64,000 nucleotides of DNA, taken from Paradesertivirga mongoliensis (lineage in GTDB: Bacteria; Bacteroidota; Bacteroidia; Sphingobacteriales; Sphingobacteriaceae). Location of the stretch: the NCBI RefSeq assembly GCF_024436395.1, contig NZ_JAFMZO010000004.1:496001-560000 (forward strand), written 5' to 3'. The notes beneath the pieces were generated by a model. The model saw only the letters and a program-made list of their open reading frames with translations. It made no database searches and was not told where the DNA came from. Made by a program: the position numbers and the translations under genes. Every line of letters starts with the position of its first letter. Position 1 is the stretch's first letter. This document shows positions 1 through 9,184 of the stretch, one piece after another.

Positions 1-1482
1 CCATTCTGAAAAAGTTACCTCGCAAACCAGCTCGGGTATAATCCAGGTAATTGTCCGCTCGTTCGGAACCTTCTGCCGCACTGGTTTTGTGTCGCTCGCC
101 AGAGCGTTCATCTTGCTGTAAACTTCTTTTAGTGTGGTTTCGTTGAATCCGGTGCCACAATTTCCAATATAAACGAGCTCTTTTTGTTCATACATAGCCA
201 ATACCAGAGAGCCGAAATACTTTCGGCTCCCTGCAGGTTTGGAATAGCCAATTATAATGGCTTCCTGGGAATTTTGCAGTTTAAACTTAAGCCATCGGTC
301 AGAGCGCTTATTACTTTCATAAGTACTTGAACCATCTTTTGCAATGATTCCTTCCCAGCCGTTTTCTTCAGCTTCTGCGAAGAGTTTTATTCCTGTTTTT
401 TCAATATGTTCGCTGTAAATGATCAAGGGGTTAGCGAGTTGCTCAACTAATACCTTCAAAAGCTGTTTTCGCTTAATCAGTTCCAGCTGACGAAGATCGT
501 GGCCATTTAAAGCGAGCAAATCAAACGCATAATATTTTAGGGTAACCTGCTTGCTTTTTGTAGCGTAATTCTGAAGATTTTGGAAGTCGCTTTTTCCGCT
601 GTCATCTTCGGCTACCAGTTCACCATCCAGTACAGCATCGGTTTTGATTTGCTTCAGCGCATTTATGATATTTCTATATTTATGACTAAAGTCAATGCCG
701 TTTCTCGATATCAGTTTTACTTCGCTGCCGGCATATGCAATAGCCCGGTAACCATCAAGTTTCTTCTCGTAAATCCATCGTTCATCATCAAAAACATCGG
801 CCGAGAGTTTAGCCAGCATAGGTTTGTAACTAATTTCTTTAGATGGTTTATCCTTAATAACCGGCGTTTTTTCGATAATCTTTTCTGTAGCGATTGCAGC
901 AGAATTTGATTGCTTTTTTGTTTTGCGTGCAAGGCCCTCTTTTTTAATTTTATCGGAAACCAGTTCTTCGCTATCAAAGTTTTTATCCGTAGAAAATTCG
1001 TCTTTATGTTTTATCAGCAGCCAGGCGTTATCTTCACTGTTTTTAAGTTTAATTAGGGCAAATTCACCGTTCAGTATACGGCCATGAAGCCGGAATTTCA
1101 AATCGCCGGAGTTTAAGCCCTTTTTTAAAGCAGTCTCGCCCGAAGTGCCATCAATAGCTTCATAAGTTCCTTCATCAAAGATGGTTACCACACCAGCGCC
1201 GTAATTCCCTTCCGGGATTGTCCCTTCAAAAGTGCGATACGAGTAGGGGTGATCCTCTACCATCATCGCTAACCGTTTGTCTTTCGGATTTAACGACGGT
1301 CCTTTAGGAACGGCCCAGCTTTTTAAAACACCATCCAGTTCTAACCTGAAATCATAATGCAGCCGGGAAGCGTGATGTCTTTGAACAACAAAGCGTAAAC
1401 TACCCTTAGAAGTGTTTTTGTTGGCTTTCGGTTCCGGAGTATTGGAAAACGTACGTTTCTTATTATACTCTGTAAGGCCCAT
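1..1482 (-). CDS. ligD: ATP-dependent DNA ligase D (LigD), 3' part beyond the window
   Basis: Multifunctional ligase of bacterial non-homologous end joining; it processes and seals double-strand breaks held by Ku. The visible 494 residues hold a 3'-phosphoesterase domain at about residues 20-140 (HHASRLHYDFRLE, later IPEGNYGAG) and then the nucleotidyltransferase (ligase) domain. Its motif I reads EKKLDGYR, making Lys241 the expected adenylated lysine. The frame is still open at position 1, in the region before the last ligase motifs. A C-terminal primase/polymerase domain may follow outside the window, as in PE-Lig-Pol LigD proteins, but it cannot be seen. The start is an ATG at 1482, 3 bases after the Ku stop codon, so the two are very likely co-transcribed. 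Confidence 0.95.
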   Translation of the reverse strand, partial: MGLTEYNKKRTFSNTPEPKANKNTSKGSLRFVVQRHHASRLHYDFRLELDGVLKSWAVPKGPSLNPKDKRLAMMVEDHPYSYRTFEGTIPEGNYGAGVVTIFDEGTYEAIDGTSGETALKKGLNSGDLKFRLHGRILNGEFALIKLKNSEDNAWLLIKHKDEFSTDKNFDSEELVSDKIKKEGLARKTKKQSNSAAIATEKIIEKTPVIKDKPSKEISYKPMLAKLSADVFDDERWIYEKKLDGYRAIAYAGSEVKLISRNGIDFSHKYRNIINALKQIKTDAVLDGELVAEDDSGKSDFQNLQNYATKSKQVTLKYYAFDLLALNGHDLRQLELIKRKQLLKVLVEQLANPLIIYSEHIEKTGIKLFAEAEENGWEGIIAKDGSSTYESNKRSDRWLKFKLQNSQEAIIIGYSKPAGSRKYFGSLVLAMYEQKELVYIGNCGTGFNETTLKEVYSKMNALASDTKPVRQKVPNERTITWIIPELVCEVTFSEW

Positions 1483-1485
1483 GGG

Positions 1486-2256
1486 CTAAGCTCCTTTCTT
1501 GGTGTTAAGGCTTTGCATCAGTTGGTCAAACAGATTATCATCAGACGCTTTCTGTGGTTTAAGTTTTTTGATAGTTGGACGCTTTCCTTTGGCTTTAGCC
1601 TCGATAATTTTCATTAATTCATGATGGTATTCATCTTTGAACTTATCAATTTCGAATTTACTGCTATATTGGTTCACCAGGGCCAAACCCATATCAAGTT
1701 CCTTTTTGTTTACAGAAACGTCATCCGGCGTAAGTATCTCTTCCGACGAACGAATCTCTTCTGCAAAGCGAATTTTAGTAATGACGATAACTTTGTCTAC
1801 CGGATGAATAATACATAGGTTTTCTGTGCTTCGCAGTACAAAACGGGCCAAACCAGCTTTTTTAGATTTTTTCAGCGATTGCAGAAGCAGGGCGTAGGCT
1901 TTTCGCCCCTGAGTTTCTGGTTCAGAATAATAAGAAGTTTCGTAATACATTGGGTTTACTTCATCAATGTTCACGAAACTCTCAATCTCAATCATTTTGC
2001 TTTTTTCCGGACTTGCGTCTTCGTAGTCTTTATCCTCAAGGATTACGTAATTATCGTTAATAGGGTAGCCCTTCACAATTTTATCGTAAGGCACTTCCTT
2101 CCTTGTTTTCTCATTTATCCGTTGGTAGCGGATTCTTGAATGATCGCGACTGTCGAGCATATCAAGGCCCAGAGAACTACTCTGAACAGCCGAATAGAGT
2201 TTTACAGGTATATTTACCAGTCCAAAGCCGATCGAGCCTTTCCAGATAGACCTCAT
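1486..2256 (-). CDS. ku: Ku protein, NHEJ DNA-end binding
   Basis: Homodimeric DNA-end-binding ring protein that recruits LigD to double-strand breaks. The 256-residue length is normal for bacterial Ku. The N-terminus MRSIWKGSIGFGLVNIPVKL is the signature opening of the Ku core, and the family block RYQRI...EVPYDKIVKGY follows. The C-terminal tail is basic (KAKGKRPTIKKLKP), as usual for bacterial Ku tails that contact DNA or LigD. The gene lies 6 bases after the DUF2383-type gene and 3 bases before ligD, so it is the middle gene of a three-gene operon. Confidence 0.97.
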   Translation of the reverse strand: MRSIWKGSIGFGLVNIPVKLYSAVQSSSLGLDMLDSRDHSRIRYQRINEKTRKEVPYDKIVKGYPINDNYVILEDKDYEDASPEKSKMIEIESFVNIDEVNPMYYETSYYSEPETQGRKAYALLLQSLKKSKKAGLARFVLRSTENLCIIHPVDKVIVITKIRFAEEIRSSEEILTPDDVSVNKKELDMGLALVNQYSSKFEIDKFKDEYHHELMKIIEAKAKGKRPTIKKLKPQKASDDNLFDQLMQSLNTKKGA

Positions 2257-2262
2257 AAGGTA

Positions 2263-2730
2263 TTAATATGGTTGACTAAGCTTAAAGAGCTCGAAATATC
2301 TCTTGTCCAACTCGGTGTAGGCCTCGTTTATGATGAGTCTTTGACTCATAATGAGTGTCTTCAGATCGAATTCCTCCAGAATACTTCCCTGTAATACCTC
2401 ATCGTAAATATCGAGCGTTTCCTGCTCAGACGCCCGAAGAGCTTCAAGCACCGACTGGTCTTTTTTACCGTCGGTTTTTGCGTGATCAGAATGATTAACA
2501 GCAGCTTCCGCGTCAGCGGTGTCTTGAGTTTGACCGCCTAACTTGTGAATTGCGTCTTTAAGTTCGGCGATAATCTGGCTGCGTTCGTTAGTATAGCGGC
2601 GAAACTGGTCTTTAAATTCCTGTGATTCTATCTGATCAGAAGCTTTCAAATATTTTCTGTGGCTTTTAATTACAGCATTTAACAAGCGTTGAAGCTGTTT
2701 TGTATAATTTTCATGATATGATGTTTCCAT
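2263..2730 (-). CDS. DUF2383/PA2169-type four-helix-bundle protein
   Basis: Small soluble 155-residue protein, helical and rich in Glu, Lys and Gln, with no signal peptide or membrane segment. Its pattern (an N-terminal helix with LQRLLNAVIKSHRKYLKASD, then about 100 residues with evenly spaced Leu and Ile, ending in IINEAYTELDKRYFEL) matches the ferritin-like PA2169/DUF2383 family, which is often stress-linked and has no settled biochemical role. It is the first gene of the operon with ku and ligD, so it is probably expressed with the repair genes. The family call rests on overall pattern and not on catalytic residues. Confidence 0.75.
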   Translation of the reverse strand: METSYHENYTKQLQRLLNAVIKSHRKYLKASDQIESQEFKDQFRRYTNERSQIIAELKDAIHKLGGQTQDTADAEAAVNHSDHAKTDGKKDQSVLEALRASEQETLDIYDEVLQGSILEEFDLKTLIMSQRLIINEAYTELDKRYFELFKLSQPY

Positions 2731-3128
2731 AATCGTATGATACTTACAGAATAAACGATATTGATATAAAATAGTTTGAGAAGAGAAGCATTAGGGGATT
2801 AAACAGCCTATTTAACATAATATTAATTATAAGACATAAATCATGATCTATTTCAGCCAACTCTTTTAGAACCGACGATAGTCTACGTCTTGTATATATG
2901 GATAGTATCTGAAGGAACACCGCGCCGAAATCGGACTCAATAAAGGAAGTTGCCAGAAACTCTCATGAGTTCTCTTGTCAAATTTCATGCTTTTTATGTA
3001 TTAACTATCTGTTAATCAAATACAATAGCGCAACTTGTCTTTATTTAGAAAAAATCTAAATAATTTTGGAGAAACCGATTCTCTGGTTAATTTTGCGCTA
3101 TCGATAATTAATCTAAATAAAAATTCAC
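2731..3128. other. Intergenic region between divergent NHEJ and DUF4856 operons
   Basis: This 398-base AT-rich gap separates two divergent transcription units. The right end (about 3030-3125) holds the likely promoter of the plus-strand operon. I found no convincing promoter box for the minus-strand operon, and no small gene, repeat or RNA structure in the remainder. Confidence 0.6.
3065..3095 (+). promoter_or_regulatory. Bacteroidota-type promoter for the DUF4856-imelysin operon
   Basis: A -33 element TTTG at 3065-3068 is followed after 19 bases by TAATTTTG at 3088-3095, matching the Bacteroidota consensus TTTG-N19-21-TAnnTTTG. Transcription would start near 3100, about 30 bases before the ATG at 3129, with an A-rich leader. 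The -33 box lies inside another TAATTTTG at 3061-3068, so two overlapping promoters are possible. Confidence 0.55.
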
Positions 3129-4271
3129 ATGCATAAAAAATTACTACTATCTGCCTCGATTGCATTCACAGTTATATTCAGCTCTTGTGATAAAAACAAT
3201 CCTGAACCAGAAGTTAAATTAGAGGTTCCTGCTACGTACGACTTTGCCCGTAACAGCGCTACCAGTGTTGATTACAGTGGTCAGACACAGCGCCAGAACA
3301 TGATGAAGGAAATTGCGACTTACCTATCGACTGCTACTACCGGTGCGGTTCTGAACTCTACAAAGTTGATCAACATGTACGAGAACACCAATGCTCCATT
3401 TACGGACGCTACATTAAATGCAGCTACTTCAAAAAAGCTCAGCGATAAAACTTCAGCTTCTGCAGCGCATGTTGCCCATCAGGGAACAACTATCACCTGG
3501 TTCAAATCCATTTTGACCGACGCGGCAGCAGCTAGTACTTCAACTTCTCCGGCAGGCCCAAATCAAGCAGGAGTAATACAAGTTCAAGGTGGCACTTCTA
3601 AATATTTAGTAAGCGAAAAAGGAGTAGAATATACGCAGCTATTTCAAAAAGCATTGATGGGTGCTTGTTTTATGGATCAGGCGGTTAACAACTACCTTAG
3701 CGATGCCAAGCTTATCAATAACGATAATGTAGAGAGTGGTAAGAATTATACTACCATGGAACATTCATGGGATGAAGCTTATGGTTATTTTACAAAAGTT
3801 AATGACTTGAAGTTTGAAGGAACCCAAGATCGTGGTTACTGGGGTGGGTATTTTTATGGTCTTGAAGCTACAAACCAAATAGCTTCTAAAACTTACGAGG
3901 CATTCCGTACAGGCCGTGCGGCTATAGTTGCTAAAAATTATGCTGAAAGAGATAAGCAAAGAGCCATCATCAGACAGAATTTTGAAACGGTGTGCATGAC
4001 TAAAGCCTTACATTACTTAGGCGAATCGAAAAAGAAAATTGACGCGGGTAACTTTGCCTCTGCTTTCCACGAATTGTCTGAAGGACTTGGATTTATCTAC
4101 TCTTTACAATACGCTCCTTCTGCTAAAATTAGCGCTGCAAAAGCAACAGAATGGATGAATTTACTTACTTCAGGCGACGGCTTCTGGGCTGGCGATATCA
4201 CTACAAAAATCGCAACAGTAAAAACCCAGTTAGCCAATCTGTATTCAGTTGATCCTTCGAAGGATTACTAG
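3129..4271 (+). CDS. DUF4856 domain-containing lipoprotein
   Basis: Predicted surface or periplasmic lipoprotein of 380 residues. The N-terminus has a short hydrophobic stretch ending in the lipobox IFSSC (Cys20) followed by an acidic/Pro-rich linker. The body is helical and matches the DUF4856 family (opening with PATYDFARN...TSVDYSGQTQR), which in Bacteroidota is commonly encoded beside imelysin-like proteins. Function is unknown; the neighbourhood of imelysin, an HTTM protein and a TonB receptor suggests a part in metal acquisition. It is the first gene of the unit, preceded by a good promoter, and is separated from the next gene by a hairpin that may lower downstream expression. Confidence 0.85.
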   Translation: MHKKLLLSASIAFTVIFSSCDKNNPEPEVKLEVPATYDFARNSATSVDYSGQTQRQNMMKEIATYLSTATTGAVLNSTKLINMYENTNAPFTDATLNAATSKKLSDKTSASAAHVAHQGTTITWFKSILTDAAAASTSTSPAGPNQAGVIQVQGGTSKYLVSEKGVEYTQLFQKALMGACFMDQAVNNYLSDAKLINNDNVESGKNYTTMEHSWDEAYGYFTKVNDLKFEGTQDRGYWGGYFYGLEATNQIASKTYEAFRTGRAAIVAKNYAERDKQRAIIRQNFETVCMTKALHYLGESKKKIDAGNFASAFHELSEGLGFIYSLQYAPSAKISAAKATEWMNLLTSGDGFWAGDITTKIATVKTQLANLYSVDPSKDY

Positions 4272-4300
4272 CAGCCTGTTTAAGTAGTATATAAAACAAG

Positions 4301-4329
4301 ATCAGCATGGTTTCGACCGTGCTGATTTT
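4301..4329 (+). terminator. Hairpin with UUCG tetraloop between DUF4856 and imelysin genes
   Basis: An 11-bp stem (4301-4311 with 4316-4326, one G-U pair) closes a TTCG tetraloop and is followed by a short T run (4326-4329). It lies 30 bases after the DUF4856 stop and 18 bases before the imelysin start. It could act as a partial terminator giving unequal expression, or protect the 3' end of the first message. Confidence 0.6.
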
Positions 4330-4346
4330 AACATAAATAAAGAAAT

Positions 4347-5447
4347 ATGAAAAGAACTGTGTTGGTAGCGGGGATTTTAAGCCTGATTATTTTCGCGTGT
4401 AAAAAGACGAATAATGACGACAATGGGGCTGATGGATTTAATCGTCAGCTTATTTTGATAAATATGGCCGACAGCCTTATTCTTCCCTCCTACAACGATT
4501 TTCAGACCAAAGCCGACGTGATGGTAAGCAATATTCAGGCTTTTACTCAAAATCCTACCTCTGGTGGTTTAGCTCAAGCTCGTACAGCCTGGCTTGATGC
4601 TTACGTCGCATGGCAGAAAATTGCGCTCTGGAATTTTGGCCCCGCCATGAATCTGAACTTTATTTCTCATGCTAATACTTATCCGGCAGATGCTGTAAAA
4701 ATAGACCAGATCTCTGATGGCGCCACATACGACCTAAATAGTCCGTTCCAAAAATCAATCCAGGGCTTTCCTGCAATTGAATACCTCCTTTACGGTAATA
4801 ATAAAACAGATCAGGAAATAATATCATCTTTTTCAAGTTCTTCAAAATCGCTTTTTATAAATGCATTGGCAAAGAAGATTAATGATCTTAACAAAAGTGT
4901 ATTAACCTCCTGGAATAGTACTTATCGTCAGACTTTTATTAATGCATCGGGGGTTGATCGGGGAAGTTCGTTAGGTGAGTTATTCAATAATACCTACCTC
5001 CCCTACCTCGAAATGCATAATCGCGAGGCTAAATTCGGCATTCCTGGAGGCCAGCGTACCGGCACCGCCCTTCCGGGAAATGTGGAAGGCGTTTATTCGA
5101 AAATACATTCCAAAGCTCTTGCCCTTGCAGCATTTAATGCATATAAGGCCGCCTGGTACGGAACTGGATATATAACTAGTAAGAACGGTAGTAGCCTGAA
5201 TAATTACGTAATTTTTATGGACCGTAAAAATGGTACGTCGATCGCCTCCACACTTAACAACCAATTTCAAGCCACTGAAGCCAAGATCAGCGCACTTGAA
5301 CCTGATTTTCGTGCGATAGCACAAACTAACCCGGCAAAGCTGCAGGATGTTTGGTTAGCCTATCAGCAGATGGTGGTTACCATAAAAACCGACGTAGCTT
5401 CAGCTTTAAGCGTTACAATTTCTTACACCGACACTGATGGAGATTAA
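4347..5447 (+). CDS. Imelysin-family lipoprotein (peptidase M75-like, iron-related)
   Basis: Predicted lipoprotein of 366 residues with lipobox IIFAC (Cys18). The helical body matches the imelysin/IrpA family, a periplasmic or surface family linked to iron uptake and not shown to be a true peptidase. The place of the family GxHxxE motif is filled here by GFPAIE at residues 140-145, so the histidine is replaced by proline while the glutamate is kept. Other conserved stretches include AWLDAYVAWQ (about 81-90) and the LPYLEMHNRE-type block in the middle. It sits between the DUF4856 gene and an HTTM gene 19 bases downstream, consistent with one transcription unit. The ligand is unknown. Confidence 0.88.
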   Translation: MKRTVLVAGILSLIIFACKKTNNDDNGADGFNRQLILINMADSLILPSYNDFQTKADVMVSNIQAFTQNPTSGGLAQARTAWLDAYVAWQKIALWNFGPAMNLNFISHANTYPADAVKIDQISDGATYDLNSPFQKSIQGFPAIEYLLYGNNKTDQEIISSFSSSSKSLFINALAKKINDLNKSVLTSWNSTYRQTFINASGVDRGSSLGELFNNTYLPYLEMHNREAKFGIPGGQRTGTALPGNVEGVYSKIHSKALALAAFNAYKAAWYGTGYITSKNGSSLNNYVIFMDRKNGTSIASTLNNQFQATEAKISALEPDFRAIAQTNPAKLQDVWLAYQQMVVTIKTDVASALSVTISYTDTDGD

Positions 5448-5466
5448 CAAATAAGGAATTTATCCA

Positions 5467-6795
5467 TTGAAAAAATACCTGGAACAACCGGTTCACATTG
5501 CGCCCCTTGCATTATTCAGGATAATGTTTGGGGCGGTGATGTTTATAAGTGTTTTACGATTCTGGTTAATGGGATGGATAGCTGAGCTTTATATTAACCC
5601 GTCTTTCCATTTTACTTTCTATGGCTTTGAGTTTATAAGGCCCCTTGGCATCTACACATACCTCATTTTTTTGATATGTGCCCTGTCGGCTTTGGGTTTG
5701 ATGCTCGGATTGAAGTACAGAATCTCTGCTATCCTGTTCTTTCTCAGTTTTAGCTACATCGAGTTGATGGATAAAGCTTATTATCTTAATCATTATTATT
5801 TTATCGCGATTGTTGGTTTCCTGTTAATCTGGCTACCTGCCGGAAATTTTTGCTCACTTGATACGCGTTTTAACTATACCAAAACCTATACTCATGTTCC
5901 CCGCTGGTGTGTCGGCTCCATCCGGTTTATGTTGTGCCTTGTTTATTTTTATGCGGGATTGGCAAAACTTAACACCGATTGGCTTGTACATGCCCTTCCG
6001 TTGAAAATATGGCTGCCTTCTAAATACGACCTGCCTTTAATCGGCGGTCTGGTGGACGAGATCTGGATGGCTTACCTGTTTAGTTGGTTTGGAGCGCTCT
6101 ATGATCTTACTATTTGGATTTTCCTGCTGTATAAGAAGACTCGAAAGTTCGCCTTTCCGGTGGTGATTATTTTTCATGTTTGCACCAGTATTTTCTTTCC
6201 AGCGATCGGCATGTTTCCATACATCATGATCATTGGTTCGTTAATCTTCTTTGACGAAAAAATGGCTTTGAATCTTTTAAAATGGTTCGATAAGAAGAAG
6301 GAGACTCAATCAATCCTGCTGGAAAAGAAGTTGGCCACGCTATCCTATATATTGATTCCTTTCTTTCTTTTCCAGGTGCTGTTTCCTTTAAGGTTTCTTT
6401 TATATCCTGGTAAGTTGTTCTGGACTGAACAGGGATACCGGTTTTCCTGGAGGGTGATGTTGATGGAAAAAGCAGGAATTGCCACGTTTACCGTAAAAGA
6501 TCTGAAGTCATCACAGCAAAGAATAATAAATAACGGAAACTACTTAAATGCTACCCAGGAGAAGCAAATGTCGTTCCAGCCAGACATGATAGTGCAGTTC
6601 GCTAATTTCCTGGGAAATGAATTTAAAAAGCAAGGTTTTCAAGAGCCTGCAGTTTTTGTGGAATGTTATGCCACACTAAACGCCAGGTCAAATCAATTAC
6701 TTATAGATCCGAAGGTAGATCTTTACGGAAAAGAAGATGGGTTCAAGCATAAAGGGTGGATTACACAGTTTAACCATGAAATTAAAGGATTTTAA
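5467..6795 (+). CDS. HTTM domain membrane protein (vitamin K-dependent carboxylase-like)
   Basis: Integral membrane protein of 442 residues with several hydrophobic segments (about residues 15-35, 60-95, 105-125, 150-170, 195-220, 235-260 and 290-315) and a soluble C-terminal part of about 120 residues. Its opening pattern (PVHIAPLALFRIMFG) and FHFTFYGFE block are typical of the HTTM family, related to the membrane domain of gamma-glutamyl carboxylase. No substrate can be inferred. The start is a TTG at 5467; the first in-frame ATG would remove the conserved N-terminus. The 3' end overlaps the TonB receptor gene by 20 bases, indicating translational coupling. Confidence 0.85.
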   Translation: MKKYLEQPVHIAPLALFRIMFGAVMFISVLRFWLMGWIAELYINPSFHFTFYGFEFIRPLGIYTYLIFLICALSALGLMLGLKYRISAILFFLSFSYIELMDKAYYLNHYYFIAIVGFLLIWLPAGNFCSLDTRFNYTKTYTHVPRWCVGSIRFMLCLVYFYAGLAKLNTDWLVHALPLKIWLPSKYDLPLIGGLVDEIWMAYLFSWFGALYDLTIWIFLLYKKTRKFAFPVVIIFHVCTSIFFPAIGMFPYIMIIGSLIFFDEKMALNLLKWFDKKKETQSILLEKKLATLSYILIPFFLFQVLFPLRFLLYPGKLFWTEQGYRFSWRVMLMEKAGIATFTVKDLKSSQQRIINNGNYLNATQEKQMSFQPDMIVQFANFLGNEFKKQGFQEPAVFVECYATLNARSNQLLIDPKVDLYGKEDGFKHKGWITQFNHEIKGF

Positions 6796-9184
6796 CTACA
6801 TACTAATTTTAATTTTTGCTTTATCAGCGGATAGCTTGCGGGCGCAGAATATTGCCGGCCGCGTTGTGGATCTGTCGGGCCCCGTAGTCGGGGTTAAAGT
6901 TTCTTTATCCGACAGAAATCTCTCTACTGTTACAGATTCAACGGGTCGCTTCAGTGTTGGTACAAGCATTACAGCAGGCCAAAAACTACGTTTCAGCAAA
7001 GAAAGCTATCGCGATACCACAATAGAAATCCAGAATCCCACATACTTTATCGAGGTCGAACTGACAAGTCTTTCTCAGGTACTTAGCACGGTAACTATTA
7101 AAGATCCTGTTAAGGCACGTAATTTTGGGTATTTAAGAGCCGTAGAAGGAACCGCGATCTATGCCGGCAAGAAAAGCGAGGTGATTCGTATGGAAAATGT
7201 GATAGCCAACCTCTCGACGAATAATGCCCGCGAGATTTATGCTAAAGTGGCGGGTCTGAATATCTGGGAAAGTGAAGGCGGCTTGCAGTTAAACATCGGC
7301 GGCCGGGGACTAAACCCCAACCGGGCAGCTAATTTTAACGTGCGCCAAAACGGCCACGATATTAGTCCGGATGCTCTGGGATATCCCGAAAGCTATTACA
7401 CTCCTCCTGTTGAAGCGGTAAAATCAATCGAAATTATCCGCGGAGCGTCTTCTCTGCAATATGGAACGCAGTTTGGCGGGCTAATTAACTTTGTGATGAA
7501 GAAGCCTGTAAAAGATAAAAAGTTCGAATTTGTGAGCAGGGAAAGTATTGCGTCTTATGGCTTATTCAATACATTCAACAGTATCTCCGGAACCAATAAA
7601 AAGTTCGGATATTACGCTTTCGTCAATTATAAAAAAGCCGAGGGATGGCGCCCAAATTCGAAATATAATAATGTGTCGACCTATTTTCATCTCGATTATG
7701 CTTTTAATCCCAAATCATCCATTGCCTTCGAGCATACCTATCTTAACTATTTATCTCAGCAGGCAGGCGGCTTAAGCGACAGGATGTTTAACGAAGACCC
7801 GACGCAATCCAATCGTGAAAGAAACTGGTTCGGAATAGACTGGAACCTGTTTAATTTAACGTATGACCAGAAGGTCGGTGCTAGCGGAAAATTCAACGTA
7901 AGGGCTTTCGGACTGCTGGCTTCAAGAAAGGCGCTTGGCTTTTTGAATTATAGGGTCGAAGTCGAGGACGGCACCCCTACCGAAAAAGAGAATCGCGAAC
8001 TGATAATCGGTGAGTTCAATACTATTGGCATGGAAGCCCGTCACCTTCAACCTTATCGGTTATTCGGCTTAAATGCCACCGGACTAATAGGTGCAAGAAC
8101 ATATAAAGTAGCGAACACCGGAAAACAGGGAATTGCCAATAATGGCTATTCGGCTGATTTTGAATTTATAGAAAGCGCCGAGAACTTAAAGTCAGACTAT
8201 AAATATCCAAACTTCAATCAGTCGTTCTTTTTCGAGAATATTGTTTATCTGAAAGACAATCTCACACTAACTCCGGGTATTCGGTATGAGTATATCAATA
8301 CACGCTCCGACGGTTACTTCCGTGATGTAAGAAAAGACCTTGCTGAAAATATTATTTTGAATGAGGTGATCCCAAGCACTTTAGGCCGCGTAAGGTCATT
8401 TGTCATTGCCGGACTAGGTTTGGAGTATAAGCATGCAAATGGAACAAGCTTTTATTCCAACTTAAGTCAGAATTTTCGTGCTATTACGTTCAGTGATATT
8501 CATGTTACCAGCCCCTCTTTTGAAACAGACTTAGATATTGCCGACGAAAAAGGCTTTAGCTGGGATGCTGGAATAAGAAATCAAACTAATCGCTGGTTTA
8601 GGTTTGATATAAGCGCTTTTCTTTTAAATTATGGAAACCGTATCGGGGAGCTTTTAATCAAGAAAGAGGAGGATTCCCGGCTCATAAGTACGCGTACCAA
8701 TATTGGAAAGGCTCTGATTTACGGATTAGAGACATTTACCACTTATGATTTGATTAAGAAAGATGAACTTGAGTTAAATGTCTTTTCAAATCTTACCTTA
8801 GTTAAATCAGAATATATTAAAAGTAATGTGGGCGTGCAAGGCAAGGAAGTAGAATTCGTTCCTTTATTAAATTTTAAAGGTGGCCTGGAAGCTCAATGGA
8901 AAACTCTTAGAAGCAGGTTGCAGGCTACGTATTTGTCCAGGCAGTTTACCGATGCATCAAACGACTCGAATGGAGGCGCTTCCGCAGTCACGGGTCTGAT
9001 CCCTGCCTTTCATGTTTTTGATTTTGGCTTGTCAAAACAATGGAAATATCTTAAACTGGAAACAGGTGTGAACAATTTCACCAACCAATATTATTTCACC
9101 AGAAGAGCTACCGGATATCCCGGCCCGGGAATAATCCCATCATCCAACCGAAGCTTTTACCTAAGCCTGCAGTTTAAGTACTAA
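6776..9184 (+). CDS. TonB-dependent outer-membrane receptor, FecA-like
   Basis: Outer-membrane beta-barrel importer of about 802 residues, energised by TonB. A signal peptide ends near SLRAQ. A carboxypeptidase-regulatory-like domain follows (about residues 27-105), then the plug domain (KSIEIIRGASSLQYGTQFGG region) and a barrel ending in the C-terminal aromatic SFYLSLQFKY. The plug phrase GGRGLNPNRAANFNVRQNGH resembles ferric-dicitrate-type receptors. I chose the ATG at 6776 over a start at 6737 because it gives a proper signal peptide. There is no adjacent SusD-like gene, so it is not a SusCD glycan importer; with imelysin and DUF4856 it probably takes up iron or another metal chelate. Its last 11 bases overlap the convergent mqnA. 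Confidence 0.9.
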   Translation: MKLKDFNYILILIFALSADSLRAQNIAGRVVDLSGPVVGVKVSLSDRNLSTVTDSTGRFSVGTSITAGQKLRFSKESYRDTTIEIQNPTYFIEVELTSLSQVLSTVTIKDPVKARNFGYLRAVEGTAIYAGKKSEVIRMENVIANLSTNNAREIYAKVAGLNIWESEGGLQLNIGGRGLNPNRAANFNVRQNGHDISPDALGYPESYYTPPVEAVKSIEIIRGASSLQYGTQFGGLINFVMKKPVKDKKFEFVSRESIASYGLFNTFNSISGTNKKFGYYAFVNYKKAEGWRPNSKYNNVSTYFHLDYAFNPKSSIAFEHTYLNYLSQQAGGLSDRMFNEDPTQSNRERNWFGIDWNLFNLTYDQKVGASGKFNVRAFGLLASRKALGFLNYRVEVEDGTPTEKENRELIIGEFNTIGMEARHLQPYRLFGLNATGLIGARTYKVANTGKQGIANNGYSADFEFIESAENLKSDYKYPNFNQSFFFENIVYLKDNLTLTPGIRYEYINTRSDGYFRDVRKDLAENIILNEVIPSTLGRVRSFVIAGLGLEYKHANGTSFYSNLSQNFRAITFSDIHVTSPSFETDLDIADEKGFSWDAGIRNQTNRWFRFDISAFLLNYGNRIGELLIKKEEDSRLISTRTNIGKALIYGLETFTTYDLIKKDELELNVFSNLTLVKSEYIKSNVGVQGKEVEFVPLLNFKGGLEAQWKTLRSRLQATYLSRQFTDASNDSNGGASAVTGLIPAFHVFDFGLSKQWKYLKLETGVNNFTNQYYFTRRATGYPGPGIIPSSNRSFYLSLQFKY

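Noticed and set aside
580..909. Plus-strand open frame within ligD
   Set aside because: It is opposite the conserved LigD phosphoesterase and ligase coding frame and has no recognisable motifs.
6737..6775. Earlier start for the TonB receptor
   Set aside because: It adds 13 residues that block a normal signal peptide; ATG 6776 gives a clear one.
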